In this document: positions 45,371 through 58,335 of the stretch, piece by piece | Position numbering within the stretch: the first letter of the stretch is position 1 | Layout of the letters: each line of letters starts with the position of its first letter | NCBI GenBank assembly: GCA_019843655.1 | Contig: JACDQD010000008.1 | Span: 12,806,442-12,870,441, forward strand | DNA: 64,000 bases | From: Lethocerus indicus | Lineage: Eukaryota; Arthropoda; Insecta; Hemiptera; Belostomatidae | Reading direction: 5' to 3' | The notes under the pieces: generated by a model | What the model saw: only the letters and a program-made list of their open reading frames with translations | Database searches by the model: none | What the model was told of the DNA's origin: nothing | Program-made: the position numbers and the translations under genes

Positions 45371-48300
45371 AGTTTAACTGCACCACAAAAATATAGACCA
45401 TACATGAAACATCCTCTACTGCCTTTCTCACTGTCACTTAATGGATTATTAATTCCTTTCGTATCACACTTGTGATTTTCTGTCGGCCTTATCGGCGGGC
45501 GTCCGTTCGGCTTGGCGTAAAATCGCGGAACCTCAAATTGTCTATTTCTTAATACCTGAGTAGAATTATATTTGCCGAAAATGAAATGTATGGTACTCAC
45601 TATTCGGGTTTCAGTCCATTGTCGGCGAGGACGAAATAAAAAGATGCACAATCGGGTCGTATGACAAGCGCCTGAACCGGCCGATATATGAATAATTGGG
45701 GTGGTGCGTGCGTGTTGGGGCCCGGTGGTGCACTGAGACCGGCCGGGGGTGAACAGACGCGGCGGCTGGATAAATAATAGATCAGCAACAAGTGTGTGGC
45801 AACAACGAACCCCGTCTCCACAACATTCCCCCCGGCCCCTCTTCAAATTGTGCCCCACGGGGCCACTCCCACGTTATGCGAAATTCCTTCTTTTTTTTAC
45901 TGTTCCATCGCCACAACTGTAAAATACGATCGGGGACACTGAGGTTCAAGTAGCGCTAGTAACAAATAGAGCATAAAGCAAGAGAGCCCCCCTAGGGTTT
46001 GGCCCGTAGGATTAGGGTTGGGTGTAATTCGGGAATGGAATTTCTTGTTGTATTATTATAATTGTTGTATTATTTATACTATATTTTTATGGCTTTCCTT
46101 TATGATTATTAATATAAAAATGCTTGCAAAAAAATCTAATACTTATTCAAACTGCGGACCATTATTGGAAAGTTCAGTCCTTGGACCCGTTGAAAGAGCA
46201 CACTAGGCGGAACAGTTAGTGGCATTTTTTACTATTCAGAAAACAACACTATGTCGTGCGAAAAAATAAGAATATTATATGAGCCACCACGAGACAAGAC
46301 ACGAAACGAGAAACGGATTAGAAATTTATAACAATAATTTATAGAAACATTAAATAGCATTTCAATTCGAATTGTTTCAATTGCGATAGCGATATTGATT
46401 ACTAACGACATTTTTAGGAATTCTATATTTTTTAAAAATATTTTTCATTATTATGAAGACGTATGTTTCATAAAAAATGAGCGAATTTAAAATATCATTG
46501 ACATGACACTTGTTCATTGGTTTATTTGCCTAATTCAATGTACGTATAGCTCGCCAGCAACATCGATGTGCATTGCTGGTTGCCTACCCTGTTAGCCGTG
46601 TGCGCCGAAAACTCGAATGCCGTATTAACTGATTGAAAGGGATATTAATGCCGCATACAGAACTTTGGTTACTGAATATTATTCCTTTTGAAATGTAAGT
46701 TTTAAATATAAATAATATATATAATATATAGAAATATAAATATAACGTTAAATTGAAGAATGCTAACACGAATTAGTAATACTCATGGGACAATTATGGA
46801 CCTATAAGTAAATTTATGCAGAGATATTTGTCAACAATAAATTTAGTATAAGTAAGTTATAATGTTTAATGTGTGTAAAGGTTTAAGAATAATTAATAAC
46901 AGTAGCGGATACCGCTGTATATATTACTGCTTACGATCTCTAGCCGATTAATATGCACATCTCGTGTTTCAAATTATAGGGCAATATTGAAATATTAGAA
47001 TGACAAACCATTACTACTTCCTAATTGCGCTTTGTCGCAATTTAGTATAGAGAGGTTGATATCAATTAAGAAAAAAACGAAAAAAAGAATCGAGTTCGCA
47101 TTAATTGGACCCTATGTCTGTTTCAGTTCGACATATTTAACCCCGTTGTGCAAATGGGTCACAATTGGCAATTAAAAAGATAAAAATGATTTTTCTCGTG
47201 CATAATTCATAAGCGCAGGCTACCCATTTAATTGGGACCCGGTTTAAATATTAACGATTTGTTTGTGGCTTATTCTGACGAGATTTGCCTGAGGCATTCG
47301 ATTCAGTGTGAACAGGTCCTACCGTACAGGTCTCAATAGAAAGAAACGTAATGATTAACTTATTTAATAAGTAAATTATCTAATGAATGCACATAACAGA
47401 GATCTATAGTAGAGAAAAAATATATATTGTGATATTAAAGGAAACCAGACTACGATGTCAGGGTAATGCAACTAGTTAGAAACTCGCGTTGTTCTAATGG
47501 TGAAACAGACCGCAACAATTTTGTCTTCCATAACGGCCAGATTAAATGCAACAAGTTTTAATGTCGCGGCATTTGTATAAATCCATAACGATTTAAACTT
47601 CTAAATGAATACTACTTTCGTCTATAATAAATTGGAAGTACGCAGTTGTAAGTCAATTACTTCAATATTTCTCCTTTCCAAACAACTTATTCTGTAACTG
47701 CATTCTTACTATGACTGCAGTTGTTACTTACAGACCGTCGTCAGTACTGTTGTCACAATATTAAACCATCGTGAAATTTGCCCAGCAAGATTTAATAGAA
47801 ATAAAAATGGTAATTACTTTAGGGCACCTAACTGACTTGGGGTATTAAACATTTTCTTAAACCTTCAATAGTCTGTAAGAAAAATCATATTGTATGAAAT
47901 TTTCAGACTATATGAATTTTCTTCTTAAATTGAACTAGAAGGATAGAAGTATTATTAATATAATGTGGCAAAATAACAAGTATATCGTAATAGGTAGATA
48001 GGCCTATAATGTATTAATAATTTTTATTCCATTAGATTAAAATGTAAAAAATGTGTAAGTTATTTAAATGTAAAAATGCTGTCGGTTAACCAATAATCGT
48101 TTGAATCGATTCAGGTCCGAAATTTGATGTCCTCATCGGCCGTTTGAAAGATAATCTGTCCGTAACTCCAGTCGATATTCAGCTTTCAATTTTGACCAGT
48201 ACTAATATTCATTAAGCAAAGAACATTCGTCAAGAAGAGTAACATCGGTGTCATTAATTGTTTATTAAGTCGATGGAAGGGAGGGCTCGAACGGTACTTA

Positions 48301-51300
48301 ATTACAAATGGCCGGCTCAACTATAAATCCGTTTGGGGGCGATTACCAATTACCGAAGCGGAATTATCTTCAGATCTCGAAAAGGCTATAAATCTTCATC
48401 GGATTCCGCTTCTACTTCTTTTTTTTTTTTAAAAAAAAAAACTCTCCCAAAAGATATGTTAATGTCCGGTTATTATTTCATTACCGGCCTCTTCAGAATG
48501 ACACGATGTGTTTTTCGGTATCAAGATCGTCGACTGTGGAATTGGTTATTAATGAGCCATTAGTTCCACGAGTGACATATATAGGGATCCACTCCGTGGG
48601 CTAAAATTAATCGCCCCCGCGCCCGGTCCCGGCTACAGATCCACTGTTCCCTGACAGGACAGTCGTCATAAAATATTTATTGGCCAACATTTTCATATCC
48701 TGTTATGTTTATTCAGCGGTACCCGGCGTATAAGATTGGTCTTCACGACATCTTCTGAACATGTCACCGATTGCCCGCCACTAAGTTCATTTGTACTGCC
48801 ATAAAAAGCTCGATAGACACTTTCGTTATATCCGGGTACTCCACAAGACTTAAAGCAGAAAATTGATTTCATATTTTCACCTATTTCCCGAACCCATCGA
48901 CCACTTTTTACTTTGTTAACGTATTTAATAAGAATCGACTTTACATCATTTCTATTTATTCTCCTGTTACTCTAACACACTCAAAGGTGCGCTCGATTCC
49001 ATTAGAGAAATCGAATAAATGAATAATTGAAAACAACCATTATTGAAATAATACAATCCAATCGTTTTCCCGCATTTTGTTTGGTATAACTATATGCTCC
49101 AATTATATTCGTTCTTAAATAATGTCTAGGTCGTTTAATTTTAGACATTATCACGGTGCAAAGGTGCTACATAAATACGAGGAAAATATATTATTGGCAA
49201 CCTAAATAAGTAAAACGAAACCGGCCTTCAATTTGTCATTAAGAAGTATAAACAGCAATAAAATTCGGACGGTGTTAGCATCGCAAAAGCTCATCGGGAT
49301 ACGGCAAATTATAGTGCAGTAGAAATACAACAGTAATTTGGCGCCTGTCCTAGGTCGTGCAGAGCTATTCATATTTAAGATCAAAGGGTTTCTGTTTTGT
49401 TTGTCTAGATGACAGGATTTAAAATTCATATTACTCGAAATAGTTCTGAATTCTCTGGTATGATTTCAACGTTTAAAATATTTATGTTAAGGGGCGTATA
49501 ACGCTCTGTAAGGAAATTATTTCAAATTCCATTTCTCTAAAGTTGTTTTTTCAAAGAGTATCTGTATAATCACTCCACATTTCTCATAAAACAGGTGCGC
49601 CGCTCTAAATATCGCATAAGCCACAAAGTAGCAAGATTTTGGTTTGCAACCAAATTTTGTCCTGTTGCCAAAACTATAATGATTCGTTATTTATTTGTAT
49701 GGACAATTTTCGCTAGGTGTTCGTAACCGTACAGATTCCGCGTCTATAAATTCAGTTCGAAGAACCAATTTAATTGACTTTATTTACTCGCAAAATATTA
49801 TTATTCTGTTACTAACCCACATATTTGCCACGCCGATTTCGAGTTCTCACCAGTGTCAATACTGTTAGGAGTCGAGACGGAGATAGAAAAATTAAAAAAA
49901 GAAGCTGAATATAGTTATGCGGGTGTTGATATATTTGTACTCAATATATGGTAATCGCCAGGTTTTTTGGAAATGAAATCCATGCACAGATTTAACGCTG
50001 AGCTGCTTCAATGGGGAAAGATCCTATATAGAAGAAACTGGTTTCACGATTCCACCTTTAAGTCAACCGGGCACGATTTCCATCCATTTAACAGATTAGA
50101 CGCCATTAGCAGATGGGGATAGACGAACGGCGATTAAAATCGATTCCGGGAATCGTTCCCAATTTATTCGGAAAGTCGGGCACGATCGGAAGCTGCGGGC
50201 CCCGAGTGTTGTGGGGCATTAATTACAGGATAGGGCTACCATTTTTTCCGCTTGTTAATTTTCATTCTTCCCAGATTTAAAACGGCGAGGTGTACATAAA
50301 TTACGGCCTAATGGACAGGTCCGTCCCCGTTCTCGTGTCCCGGTGATATATCGTCGGCCTCGGTCGGGCATTATTAACAAGGTCTGTCCGAAATGAAATT
50401 TTAATCGAATTACGATATTTCTAATCGAATTTCAAACGATCCCAGGACATATATTTCGTGTTTTAATTTAAACAATTTCATGTCCAAGTTACTCGTGATA
50501 TTTGTGAAAATATCGCTAGAATAAGTCTAGACCGGTTTAGGCCTACTTCGCCATCGTCAGTAACATCGGTTGCCGATTGAGCTCATGTTCTGTATTGCTA
50601 CTTCCCGGCAGAGAGCTGGCCAGTAACAGTACGACCATCAAGATACTTCAACTAAGCCGGTATGCGCGTGTTTGCCTCCCAGAATAAGGCACCAGTCTTG
50701 CAGAGAGATTATCTGAATACCACTGTCTACTTGATGAGTTGCAAACACAATCATAAGAAATAAGTCGGTTTCGCATAATCGGAGGACAAGAGTTGGAGAC
50801 GGGGGAATTCTCGTGGTAGACTGTCAACGTCTATTTTCGCGGCCCGTCCCCCCTATTCCGGTCTCCTAATGCTCGGTCACCGAATCGGCGTTCGATATAC
50901 AATTTGTATATCCCTCCTCCTCCACCCTCCTCCCTCCCCCGAGAGGCGGTCGCGTATTGTCTATTTGTAGACGGTAGAGGGGCCGCGTTTCGTACGCTCT
51001 GCAACCCCCAGATGCGGCTGGTAGTTGGGCCAGAGCTCAAATAAAATTGGGCACGAAGAGCTCGCAAAAAATTTCCTATTGTCTATTTTCGGATGGTCAT
51101 TAGTCCTAGCGGTATTTCGAGACGGATGCGTTTCGGCTTTGGAGTTCGCGACAAGAATTATTATGTTCTCGGGTTTTTATTATTGTTATTTTTTCGATTA
51201 TACAAAGACAACGAATGAAAATAAGTCCCAATAACTATGTATATAAATGTTAAACAACTTTAGGAGGCCAAATAGATGTTTAAATTACTGAGGTCAATAA

Positions 51301-54300
51301 AGTTATTAAAACAGAAATCTTTTGATGATGAATCTTTTTTTTGTAACTGTTTTATTTTTGCACAATCAACCTATACAGTTATGGGTGCAATTGATACATG
51401 TATTTATCTCCGCGTGTTAGTCCCGACAAAGAAACCACCCAGTGATGGCGCTTTTGACATGTTTTAACTACTGCCCGAGGTGATCTCTGGGGTTTAAGCC
51501 GTCGTGGTGTGATGATGAATCTAAAAACCAAAAATGAAAATATACATAGTTTCAACATACTTATATAAACCTTTATTCAGACCGAAATTCTTATAGTGGT
51601 TTTTTTTAAACTTATAAGAGTTTATACACAAATGTAAAAAACGTGTATTAGTCAACTGTCAGCGCCATCTTCCTTGAAAATCATCTTGCCTTATGATTAT
51701 CGTGTTTTTTCTGTAAATTTATACAGTTTCCAAGACACTTGTTTAACAGGGAAACATCGTCTGTCGGACAACCCTCAATTATATTTGACAATGCCCCTCG
51801 CGTACATCCACAATAAATAATAAATCCGCTTCGGTAGCTGTGCTATGTCCTGTCAGTTTAAGCTCTCATCAATATCCCATTTTTCTCATTCGATACCTTT
51901 CATAACATCGTATTAAGACGATTTCCTCGTTGTATAAAAAATGTTGATTAAAAGAAATTACAACCAACATACAAAGGAGTGTATACAGGTATAGAAAGTA
52001 TGCAGACAAACTTATAGGGGTGTATTATGTATGGTGGCCGTGGACAGAATATATGGCTGGGTACGCACGTGTAATATTTGCCCTGAGAAAACGTTATGCT
52101 TTCGGTATAAAAAACCGAAGTGGACGGCAAATATGATTGGCAAGCCACTCGCAGACAGTGAAGTACAAAAATGATTATACCCACGCACTGTTTACGATCG
52201 ACCGAAGCTTCCGACAATACAGTTCGATATCCATTCAATTACCCCCGATTTACTTGGGTCACGGACAAACCCCGGGGCGTTTCTTTCGGTTCTTTTATCC
52301 AGATGAGGAACAAACCACCGAAAGTGGTTATGATTGTAAAGTCGACACTTTCCTATGATGAACCAGGACGATTCAGAGTGTTCCGGTACAATAAATCATT
52401 TATCGGGATACTGTTAAAGTAATAGTTTTGATTCCCAGTTTGGTGTTTCTCGCGGCCTCCCTAATAATACTCTTAAAACGGTCAGAGAAGGCACTGGGGT
52501 GAACGTCAGTGAGAATACGAAAATATTTCAAAACAAACACAGCAACATTGTGAAATAAGGAACTACATATTTTTTACTCTAATTCATCGTAACACGACAG
52601 AATACCTCAGACGATCGGGTGAAAGAGGAATCGGTTTAGCTTAGGACAAAATAATTTCGTCTAATAGACCGATTTTTTAAAAAAAGGAAATAGATATACT
52701 ATTGCGCAATGTAAGCGAGAGAACGGTGCCAATTTTGATAATTATCGCCTTGTCACCGAGTAAGAAGACCTGTTGGAACAACCGTAAATTTAGATTCGAG
52801 GTCTCGGCCGGACGAGACCTCAGTGCTCGATATCACGGTCAAGCGACAGAATCCCGATTTCAGTTTAGCTCGGGTTAAAAGGGGAAAAAGGGGAAAACGG
52901 GAGATGCGATGCATTAGCGGATAAGAGCAGGGTTGAAACCGGAAGGGACTGAGGAGCATAAATTTTGTGAGACAACGCTAAGTTATAAATACAACTTGAG
53001 TTATACTTCCCGATGATTCACGTCACGCGGCGGCCGACGAGTGCCAAACGAAAACGGGGACCATCCCCGGTACAGGCGTTTTTGGCATTAAAATTACACC
53101 TTCCATGAAATACGAAGATAATTTTCTGGCGTTTACAGCGCTAAGGTCAGACCGTCCGTTCTAAACCGGGCTCGGTACAAAATGAGAACACCTCCTCCCG
53201 GATTGAACTGAATCATAACACGGATATATTTCTGCGACAAATATGAACCAAGCATCTAGTCAACTAAACTAATATTGTCGCGTCTAGTCCAGTAATCTGT
53301 AAATACCCTTTAAAAATCATCAAAAAGTCAAGGAATTTAAGTATATAACACCGAATTAGATTAAAATTAATACTAATAATGGAAATTAATAAAGTCCGGA
53401 ATTGTGTTTATTTAGCACGGATTTAGTTATTTTTTAACATGAAACCGAATTAGATAAGTGGTAGAAATTGATAACCCCCGACTACCCCAACAAATCTCCA
53501 GAACCTCCCGAAGCCATCGCTTCCACTGTAAGCATCATCGCCTAAGATCTCATGTCCCAAAGGTTATTTTACCGATTACATAAGTTTGTCAGCCTATAAA
53601 AGTACCTAGTTTTTTTTTTACTAAAAATCGCCAAATCGGGTCAATCGCATTTCTGTTACACCATTATTCTAGAAACCGGATTTCCACATTTTTTTACGAG
53701 TTGAGAATAAAGCGAACCCGGCGATAGCGTAAAGAATCAATTCGTACGACGGCAGAAACTCGAATGTCGCCTCGTGTAAATTTCGTACAGTGATTTGTGT
53801 GTCGCCTAACAAATCCGGTTACCGGTAACTAAATTCAGAACCGTAAAAGGTCTTGGCTGGCACCGGATCCTCTGTCGCGCCCGCGACGTCGTGCCCCCCT
53901 AATATATGATCCCACTGAATATACGATCTCACGACTCGCTAATAGCCGAAGTCAAAATTAGAATTGAAACGGGGAAATGACTTAGGGGCAGTTTGTTAGC
54001 GCCAATTGATTGCCCCCGTAATGGACCCAGAGGTCCGGGCTTTCTCCCTTCCTTCGATTGCATTGTGTTGCACTCGGCCGTCTGGTCCCGTAACGGAGCG
54101 TGCGGTGGGATAACGCCAGTTTTAAATGAGCTCTTCGGAACACTGTATTTCTTCGAGTCGGACGATAAAGCCCGTAGAGAATAAACGGTAACGAAGTCAA
54201 TTCATATAGCTTATGGCACTCCCGAATCTAGGAACCCCCATATCCATCCGAAATTCCATCTGAGCATGAACGACTATGTTATAGGTAACAAATTTATATT

Positions 54301-57300
54301 TGAATGCTATGGTATACACGTATCTTTCTTCTAGAAGGAAGTGTCCGTTTTGGACACGAACAGGAAATTGGCCTTGATGAATAAAGTACAATACAATGTT
54401 TGAAACAGAAGCCCAATCAAGGGCTATTTAACTTATTCAAACTTTAATAAGCGACTTTTTGCGCTGTCAAATCAGTGTCGCACCGGTGTCTAATTGAAAC
54501 ACACCGAGTCAGAGAGCCGGAAACTGAGTGTTCCAAGTGTACACGGCGGTTTTGCGATTAAAGTGGGTGGTAAAGGGAGGTGGCGGATGCATCGTGTAGG
54601 GGGGTTGAGTGTTGTTGGCCCTGTCTCAAGGGGCCCAAGGCCCCCGCCAACTGCCAACTGGGCGGAGGCGGAATTTCGCCCAATTTCATAACAACGCATC
54701 TCTCGGATTTATCGGCCACCGCCAACCACGATCCTAGCCCAATTTATACGCGCGTTGTCCACATTATATTGCGTCTAAAAGGGCCGGGTATTTTAAAATA
54801 AAATTCCCCGTCAGGCTTAGTCCCATCCCCGCCACCCCCGAGCCCGAGACCATGCCTGGAATATTTCTCGTAGTATTACATCTAATATTTATAACGTTCT
54901 GACAACCTAACAGCGTACAATAATGACAAAGGAATTGTTTCCAGTTAATTCGCCGCCAAAAACGTGAATTATATCAATTACTCGAAAAGTAAATCGGCAA
55001 TATTTCCTATACGGCCAGCGCAAAGAATGTAAATCGACCCTGACTTTTTTTTCCGAATGATAATTATTAGTAAAAATGCGATAGTTTCATAACCGCCAAC
55101 CTTTCATTTTGCAGGCACAAATTGAATTGTAAAAATCGATTCGGATCAAAATGTCAAACATCAATTAATTCCTTAGGCACGGAAAGGTACTATTTGTGCT
55201 TAATCGATAATTCTATTCGGAGATTGACGAACCGCGAAAATGGGGTTTAGATTTACACCGTCTGAATGCAATCTTTAACCTTTTCTCTGTCCATTATCCG
55301 AGCTTATAAATAGACACTAATTCCCCGACTGATAAATATATATTGAATGCTCACTGGATACAATAAAACCGTGTTTTGTAAATAAATTACTCTGGGGTTA
55401 ACGAATCAAGGAAAATAACCACGTCTCCGTTCAAGAGGTTTCAGTTTAAGTTCAGTAAGTAGAGTGACGTGCTTCGTTTATATTAATGTTCAGAAGTAAA
55501 AATATACCAACAGATGTAATTTATGCCTAATTGTAATACTAAGGATAATTTATACAATGAATATTGAAAAAAATATCTTGCTAACGGCGATTACTGGTCA
55601 CCCTTGAACTAGTAAGTATGATTTTAAATGTTGTACGGGCTTAATGTATAAAGAACGCCGCGCCTCTCTAAAATATTGTGAAAAAAATTGCGTTATACCG
55701 AGGTTCATTATGCGGTATGACAGGCACAGTGAAACGCTAATTAAGGCTGACAGTACGAAGTTATTTATACCAGGTGTGAACAGTTTTTGTTAGTTGATAA
55801 TGTTGATAGCGTATGTGTTGATAAGGTAATTTTATATAGACGCCAAACGTTTAAAAATCTACTACTGATGGTGGTGAATGATGGAAGTCGGTGGCCTACC
55901 GTAAGAGCGAACAGATTGACTGAAAAAGTATTCCTGAAAATATATTCAGCCCTAAAATATTCGTCTATCTAATTACGTAAATATGTGAGTCATATGAATA
56001 TGTATAAAAAAGGTGCCGTTCTGCAAAAGGTCCGGCCGAATGGCCATCCGAGAGGGCGTCCATTAGCCAATTGAATATAGATCGTTTTCAATTCTGGAAT
56101 TAGAGGTTTTAAAACGGTCTGAGACTGGTTCCCCCACTCGGGGCGGGCCCGGGGAATTGGCACATTTTAAATAAAATAATCTCCCAGTTTATTGGTTTCT
56201 TCACGGGGCCATATATCTGCCGTCTCGACGGGGCGACAAATGTAAATGTCGTATGCAAATGTCGGCTCAAAACCAAAATGTCGCCCCGTCCGGACTTTCA
56301 TAATGACTCGCCCAATTTCCACATCGCGGACCCGCTATTCGGTAGGCGCCATCATTTTGGCGCGGGTTTTTTCTCCCTTTATTTTTTTTTATATAATTTT
56401 CCCGAACAGTTGTGCAATTAACTCGGAAGCGTGTATCGCCTTTAAAAATCCCGGCTCCGACGAAAGGGACGTGCCTCATTAATCACATTTTTCGTAATTC
56501 CTCTCCGCCGAGATACGTGCTTATCATACGAAAGTCTCCCCCAAGTAGATTATTTCTTTTTCTCGTTGCCCGAAGCCCAATATTTCGCCCGAGTCTGTGG
56601 TTATCCCCCCCGTCTCCGTACTGATCCGCACAGCCGGTAATATATTACACTTATGTTTCAAATTTGTATTGCAAAACACCCGGTTTGATAAACATCGGAC
56701 GGTGAAATTCGTAATAATTAACGCGCGGGTTTGATTAAAGGCCGTTCGCCCCCCCGTCCATAAATATTCGACGTTAATTTTCACCGATAATACCAGCCTC
56801 GGTGGGCTTAATTTGGGTTATAAAACAGTTCGCACTTTGTTTTTGATTCGATTCGGTGGCAAAATTTTGAAATTTTTTTTGTCATTCCGTTCCGCTTTGT
56901 TAGTCCCGGAATTTCGCTCATTCGTCCTATCATATAACTGTCTCAAGACCAGATATATAAACAAAATCCATCGCCATCGTCAGTAGTAATCGGCTACCTT
57001 CATGTCGGTGGAATTTAACTAGAGAAACTATGAAAAACCGCTTCTTAGTCCTGATAACTCTCAAAGCTTGGAACCACTATTGATGGAGTATGGGCCAAAT
57101 CTGCGAACATTCGCTAAATGCTACTGTCTACACTATTTAGATGCTTAATGTTATACTGTGGCTGTCATGGAAGTCCGTATATATAATCTTTAAAATGTTA
57201 TTGATATTTTTACCTTAAAAAGCGCTCGGTGTTCTCGAACGAATAATTCAAATCGCGTTTCTTCGTTTCACCGACTGGCGATTGTTTATCGCCCACTGTG

Positions 57301-57877
57301 GACGTTACAGAAGGACTGAGACCGCTCTTCGTGTAACAACTCAGCGCTTGACACAATGATGGGGCTCCGCTGCCGGTTTATGGCCGTACAATTCAGAGGT
57401 AATTAAATCGAGGTTCGGAGTTACGCAACGGCTGTGAGAATCATTGTCTGAAAAGACCTCGTGCTATGAAATTCCGGACTCCGGAGGAGTCAAACCAATG
57501 TCACGGAAATACAGTAATGAACCAGGAACGTAGTAGGCAAGTTATTCCAAGTAATTAGAATAACTTTGATTGAAACGTATATTTGCTTTCATCGGAAAAA
57601 TTCGAATTGTGGGTAGTGCTCATTCGTTAATCAACTTTCACAACAGTTACGAAATTATGTTGCGTAAAATTTAATTCTTTATAACGAATAATTATATTTA
57701 AATTATGAATCAAAATTTAGAACATACACAACTGCATACGTGTTTAGAATTAGGTTCCCTGATGGCGAAGTGAACCGTAAAATTCCTAGTGAAAAGCATT
57801 CGGAAGGTGCATGTAACTGTCTGCCCTAGGCCCCTGCTTCTCATAATAAAATCATTATTTTATTAAATATATGCTTC
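45371..57877. other. long CpG-rich stretch without recognised genes
   Basis: No exon with matching splice sites and family similarity was found on either strand. Open frames (for example 45371-45858 minus, 51948-52238 minus, 54494-54801 plus, 56246-56482 plus) are short, overlap one another in several frames and resemble no known protein. The sequence is mostly unique-looking, with many short AT-rich homeodomain-like motifs among CpG-rich segments. Confidence 0.45.
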
Positions 57878-58335
57878 GCCGCCTTCAGGGGGGCACTAGC
57901 GTCGCGATGTAAAGGATCATTAGTTAAAAACGTTAATTTCATAACAAACAATTTCATAATTCAAAAACAAAAAAGCAATATAATAAAGGAAAAAGTAAAT
58001 TTCCAAAGTGATGCTATATTCGCCCTGCTAATACTACTAAATAACCTCACCCGCCCCTTTTTTGACTGATAACCCGACAAATACTTAAGCCGATTAACAA
58101 AATCCCTCCAAATCCAAAGAAGACAAACAACATCTCGAAAAACATAATAACAAGACAGGTATATATACACACGACAAACAGACAACCACCACAGTACAAG
58201 TGACAGTGACAGTCCAAAGTCGTTGGCATCCCAAGTGCCAAAGTGACTAACACCGCTAGTGAAGACGGCGAGCAGCCGAAACCGGTCTAGCAAAAGACCA
58301 AACCAGCGAGAGGAGACAGAAACCCACGAAATCTA
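57878..58335 (-). repeat. dispersed repeat, copy D (rearranged)
   Basis: The left module is on the minus strand at about 58335-58150. The right module (TTCAGGGGGGCACTAGCGTC) is on the plus strand at about 57885-57904. The two modules thus face each other, unlike copies B and C, so this is either two insertions or one rearranged copy. Confidence 0.7.

Noticed and set aside
44967..45437. 156-codon minus-strand frame as an intact gene
   Set aside because: The start Met is outside the transposon end, and only the last part has transposase-like Cys pattern; it is a remnant.
45367..45858. 163-codon minus-strand frame
   Set aside because: CpG-rich sequence with overlapping frames on the same strand, no recognisable domain and no splice support.
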